NCBI GenBank assembly: GCA_964388275.1 | Contig: CAYLZD010000023.1 | Location: forward strand, 1 to 64,000 | From: JARYLZ01 sp964388275 | GTDB taxonomy: Bacteria > Bacteroidota > Ignavibacteria > SZUA-365 | Length of the DNA stretch: 64,000 bases | Direction: 5' to 3' | In this document: piece by piece, positions 61,214 through 64,000 of the stretch | Layout: the number at the start of each line of letters is the position of its first letter | Position numbering within the stretch: the stretch's first letter is position 1 | Notes under the pieces: model-generated | Databases searched by the model: none | Told to the model about the DNA's origin: nothing | Seen by the model: the letters and a program-made list of their open reading frames with translations, nothing else | Translations under genes and position numbers: made by a program

Positions 61214-64000
61214 ATGAAAGCACATTCGACGAGCAGGGCTCTTTTTTCGGCCGCAGCCGGTTTTCTCTTCCTGATGGCGACGGCTCTCTGCGGCGATCCT
61301 TCCGCTGCAGGCGGATACACGGCGCCGAAGGCCTGTCACGGCTTCGAGCAAAACAAGGGACAGGTCGCCGACCAGCACGGAAATGCGCGCGACGACATTC
61401 AATTCATCTACGAGTCCGGCTCGTTCCGGATTCATCTGCTGAGATCATCGCTCAGCTATGAACTTGTGACGGAGGAATATCCCGAAAATACATCTTCGGA
61501 GTACAGAGGCCCGTTCTCCGGCGGAGGGATCGCCTCCGAGCGAAAAACCGCCTTGCGGATACATCGAGTGGATCTCGCCTTCGAGGGATGCAATCGGATG
61601 CCGCGGCTCGAAACCGGCGATCGGCTGCCCGGCTACTCAAATTTCTTTCTCGCCCACACGCCGGAAAAGGGAGTTGTTTCAGTGCCCCTTTACGGGAAAG
61701 TCATCTACCGGGATCTGTACGAGGGCATAGACCTGGCGCTGTACGAGAACGGAGAGGACCGCGCCTTCCCTGTGAAATACGATTTCATCGTCAAACCGTC
61801 GGCCGATGCTTCGCTGATCCGGATCCGATATAAGGGCGCATCGTCGTTGTTCGTGAACGAAGAGGGAGAGCTGAACATAGTGACTTCGACCGGCACAATC
61901 CGCGAACAGGCGCCGCTGTGCTACGCAATATCTGAAAACGGAACGCGCCGGAGCGTCCCCTGTGTCTTCCGCCTGACGGATGATGTGCTGACTTTCGACG
62001 TCGAAGGACGCAGAAATGATGAGATCTTGCTGATCGATCCGGGGCTGGTGTGGTCCACGTATTTCGGAGGCTCGATATATGAAGGCTTCAGGGCGATAGC
62101 GAGCGATGCGGCCGGATTCATATATGTCTGCGGACATGGCGGCGCTGCCGGCCTTGCAACGTCCGGAGCGCATCAGACCGTCTCCGGCGGCGACCGGGAT
62201 GCCTTTCTCGCGAAATTCTCGCCGGCCGGAAGCCGAATCTGGGCGACGTACTACGGCGGCGCGGGCTGGGATATGGCGAAATGCATTTCGATTGCCGCGA
62301 ACGGGCATGTGGTGATAGGAGGAGATACCGAGAGTTCGGTCGGTATCGCAACCATCGGTTCCGTCCAGACGATGTATGGCGCGAACGGGGACGGATTCAT
62401 AGCCCGCTTCGACAGCTCAGGCGCACGCGTATTCGGAACGTACATCGGCGGGACCGCGTGGGACGGCATCAACGCCGTTTCCACTTTCGGAAGCACTGCG
62501 ATCTATTTCACGGGAAATACGCAAAGCACTTCTCCGGGATTGGTGACGGCCGGCTGTCACCAGCCCGCGATAGGCGGGGGTCAGGACGCGCTGCTGGGCC
62601 GCCTCTCCTTCGACGGGCAGACGAAAACATGGTGCACATATATCGGAGGTGCGAACGAGGATATCGGGCGTTCATGCGCGAGCGACGCGAGCGGCAATCC
62701 GGTCGTGGTGGGCAGGACTCTCAGCCCCACCGGTATGACTACGGCCGGGGCTCATAAAACCACTCTGTTAGGACTCACGGACGGTTTCATCGAGAAATTC
62801 ACGTCAACGGGCGCGAGATCGTGGGGCAGCTACTTCGGTGGCATCGAGGAGGACGGACTTATCGACGTGGACCTCGATGCCTCAGGCAACATTTACGTGT
62901 GCGGGTACGCCTTCAGTTCCTCGGGCATAGCTACCAGCGGCGCGTACAAACAGACGAATCCTTCCAACGATCATCTGGCGGTGTTCGCAAAATTCAACAG
63001 CGCGGGAGCATTGCAGTGGGGCACTTACTTCGGCGCCGGAATATCGGACGCATATGCCCTGGACGTTGTGCCGGGAGGCATCGCGATATGCGGCCTGACA
63101 AACTCTGCGACGGAAATCGCCCTGCCCGGCGCTTTCCAGCAGGCCTACGGGGGCGGAACCTCCGACGCGTTTCTCTTATGGTGCTCGCTCTCCGGTACTC
63201 CGGCATGGTCCACTTATTACGGCGGATCCGGCGTCGAGAACGGTCACGATGTGGCGGTTCCTACCGGCGGCAATGCGTCCGGCAACATTTTTCTGGCCGG
63301 AGACACATTCAGTTCGGACCTTGTAATGCGGAGTTCATTTCAACCCTCGCACGGAGGGAGCCTCGATGGATACATCGCCGTTTTCCGCGACGTGTCCATC
63401 AGCACGGGCGTCATAAATCCGCTTTCCTTCTGCCCCGGCCAGGCCATAAGCGTGCCCTTCACAAAGACCGGGACCTTCGACAACGGCAACATCTGGAGAG
63501 CGGAGCTATCCGATGACACCGGGGGCTTCGCGTCTCCGCTGCTGATCGGAATGCTGATGGGAACGTCCTCGGGAAGCATCAACGGATTGATCCCGGCCTC
63601 CGCCGGGCCGGGCACGGGCTACAGGGTTCGCGTGACGTCTTCCTATCCCAAAGCCTACGGATCGCCTAACGGCGCCAACCTCCGGATTTACGACGGCAAT
63701 CCACGCAAGCTCACCTGGACAGCCGGTGTGGACGACGACTGGAGCAAGACGGGCAATTGGGACAATCCATGCGCGGTGCCCACCGACAGCGACGCCGTGA
63801 CCATCCCGCCCGGCGTCCGTCCGCCCGCGTCCATTCCCCAGCTAACACTTTCGAAGTTGACGCTCGACAACAGCGGGGGAACCGCGTTGGGCGGGAACGT
63901 AGTGATTCTGGATTCCCTGAAACTCTTCAACGGCATACTCACACTCGGCAACAATCATCTGACCATGTCCGCGACCGGCGCCATCTCCGGAGGAGCTGAT
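61214..64000 (+). CDS. Exported SBBP-repeat beta-propeller protein (partial, runs off the right edge)
   Basis: An uninterrupted frame of 929 codons from ATG 61214 reaches the window end without a stop. A signal peptide (about 1-26) precedes a DUF7948-like N-terminal domain (about 40-275: FEQNKGQVADQ, YSNFFLAHTPEKG, YRDLYEGIDLALY). Seven SBBP repeats follow between about 279 and 700 (STYFGGS, ATYYGGA, GTYIGG, CTYIGG, GSYFGG, GTYFGAG, STYYGGSG), the right number for one seven-bladed propeller. An Ig-like domain (about 730-830) and the beginning of a WTAGVDDDWSKTGNWDN segment (near 838) follow. A T9SS tail is likely beyond the edge. It is probably a surface or secreted protein of unknown binding function. 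Confidence 0.85.
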   Translation, partial: MKAHSTSRALFSAAAGFLFLMATALCGDPSAAGGYTAPKACHGFEQNKGQVADQHGNARDDIQFIYESGSFRIHLLRSSLSYELVTEEYPENTSSEYRGPFSGGGIASERKTALRIHRVDLAFEGCNRMPRLETGDRLPGYSNFFLAHTPEKGVVSVPLYGKVIYRDLYEGIDLALYENGEDRAFPVKYDFIVKPSADASLIRIRYKGASSLFVNEEGELNIVTSTGTIREQAPLCYAISENGTRRSVPCVFRLTDDVLTFDVEGRRNDEILLIDPGLVWSTYFGGSIYEGFRAIASDAAGFIYVCGHGGAAGLATSGAHQTVSGGDRDAFLAKFSPAGSRIWATYYGGAGWDMAKCISIAANGHVVIGGDTESSVGIATIGSVQTMYGANGDGFIARFDSSGARVFGTYIGGTAWDGINAVSTFGSTAIYFTGNTQSTSPGLVTAGCHQPAIGGGQDALLGRLSFDGQTKTWCTYIGGANEDIGRSCASDASGNPVVVGRTLSPTGMTTAGAHKTTLLGLTDGFIEKFTSTGARSWGSYFGGIEEDGLIDVDLDASGNIYVCGYAFSSSGIATSGAYKQTNPSNDHLAVFAKFNSAGALQWGTYFGAGISDAYALDVVPGGIAICGLTNSATEIALPGAFQQAYGGGTSDAFLLWCSLSGTPAWSTYYGGSGVENGHDVAVPTGGNASGNIFLAGDTFSSDLVMRSSFQPSHGGSLDGYIAVFRDVSISTGVINPLSFCPGQAISVPFTKTGTFDNGNIWRAELSDDTGGFASPLLIGMLMGTSSGSINGLIPASAGPGTGYRVRVTSSYPKAYGSPNGANLRIYDGNPRKLTWTAGVDDDWSKTGNWDNPCAVPTDSDAVTIPPGVRPPASIPQLTLSKLTLDNSGGTALGGNVVILDSLKLFNGILTLGNNHLTMSATGAISGGAD

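Overview
The window reads as a GC-rich chromosome segment (about 60% GC by eye) from a bacterium of the Bacteroidota/Chlorobiota side of the FCB group. A Kapabacteria- or Ignavibacteria-like lineage is my best guess, but it is an inference. The evidence is: at least seven secreted proteins ending in type IX secretion (T9SS) sorting domains of the YPNPF type; DUF4783, DUF4384 and HhH/beta-barrel families typical of that group; a BshB1-type deacetylase; and two promoters (tRNA-Arg and a ribosomal-protein operon) with the Bacteroidota-style TTG-N19/20-TAnnTTTG architecture. No insertion sequence, prophage, CRISPR array or plasmid gene was seen.

Layout. 0.2-8.6 kb (minus strand): murA, a BNR-repeat protein, a toroid/lyase-like secreted protein, a T9SS-exported BNR protein and carA. 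9.2-19.6 kb (plus): a membrane coiled-coil protein behind a sigma-54-like site, a propionyl/acetyl-CoA carboxylase beta chain, a septoil-knot (DUF6150) protein, an aspartase fused to a Crp-like sensor domain, two DUF3857/transglutaminase paralogues (one with its catalytic Cys lost) with a small secreted partner, and a 2-Cys peroxiredoxin. 19.8-32.6 kb (plus): a five-Ig T9SS protein and a 3346-residue parallel beta-helix T9SS protein. 32.8-41.0 kb (minus): a probable operon of DUF4783 protein, a very large NtrY-like kinase, Maf, a flippase-like membrane protein and a HhH/beta-barrel protein. 41.2-47.6 kb (minus): a DUF4384 protein interrupted by a 100-N assembly gap inside a 33-bp tandem repeat, an Fn3 lipoprotein, a TIGR03790 T9SS protein, a TPR membrane protein, tRNA-Arg(CCG) and an MBL-fold hydrolase. 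47.8-53.6 kb (plus): an Omp28-like T9SS protein, a propeller-like T9SS protein, a PASTA protein and a small unknown. 53.6-57.3 kb (minus): a BshB1-like deacetylase and a membrane spermidine-synthase-like/TPR protein. 57.5-58.4 kb (plus): a small basic protein, L31, S18 and L28, with promoter and terminator. 58.5-64 kb: a T9SS secreted protein (minus), rsgA (plus), and a seven-repeat SBBP propeller protein running off the right edge.

The segment mixes housekeeping genes with a large investment in surface and secreted proteins. Regulatory signals include three sigma-54-like -24/-12 sites, two of them ahead of envelope or secreted-protein genes. Three intergenic arrays of the same purine-rich heptanucleotide (GTGAAGA-like), each directly after a stop codon, and the 33-bp in-frame tandem repeat are the main repeat features. 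I did not find a convincing new defence or mobile system. The strongest unusual items are the Crp-aspartase fusion, the sigma-54 sites, the giant multi-module beta-helix protein, the active/inactive transglutaminase pair and the artificial frameshift at the assembly gap.
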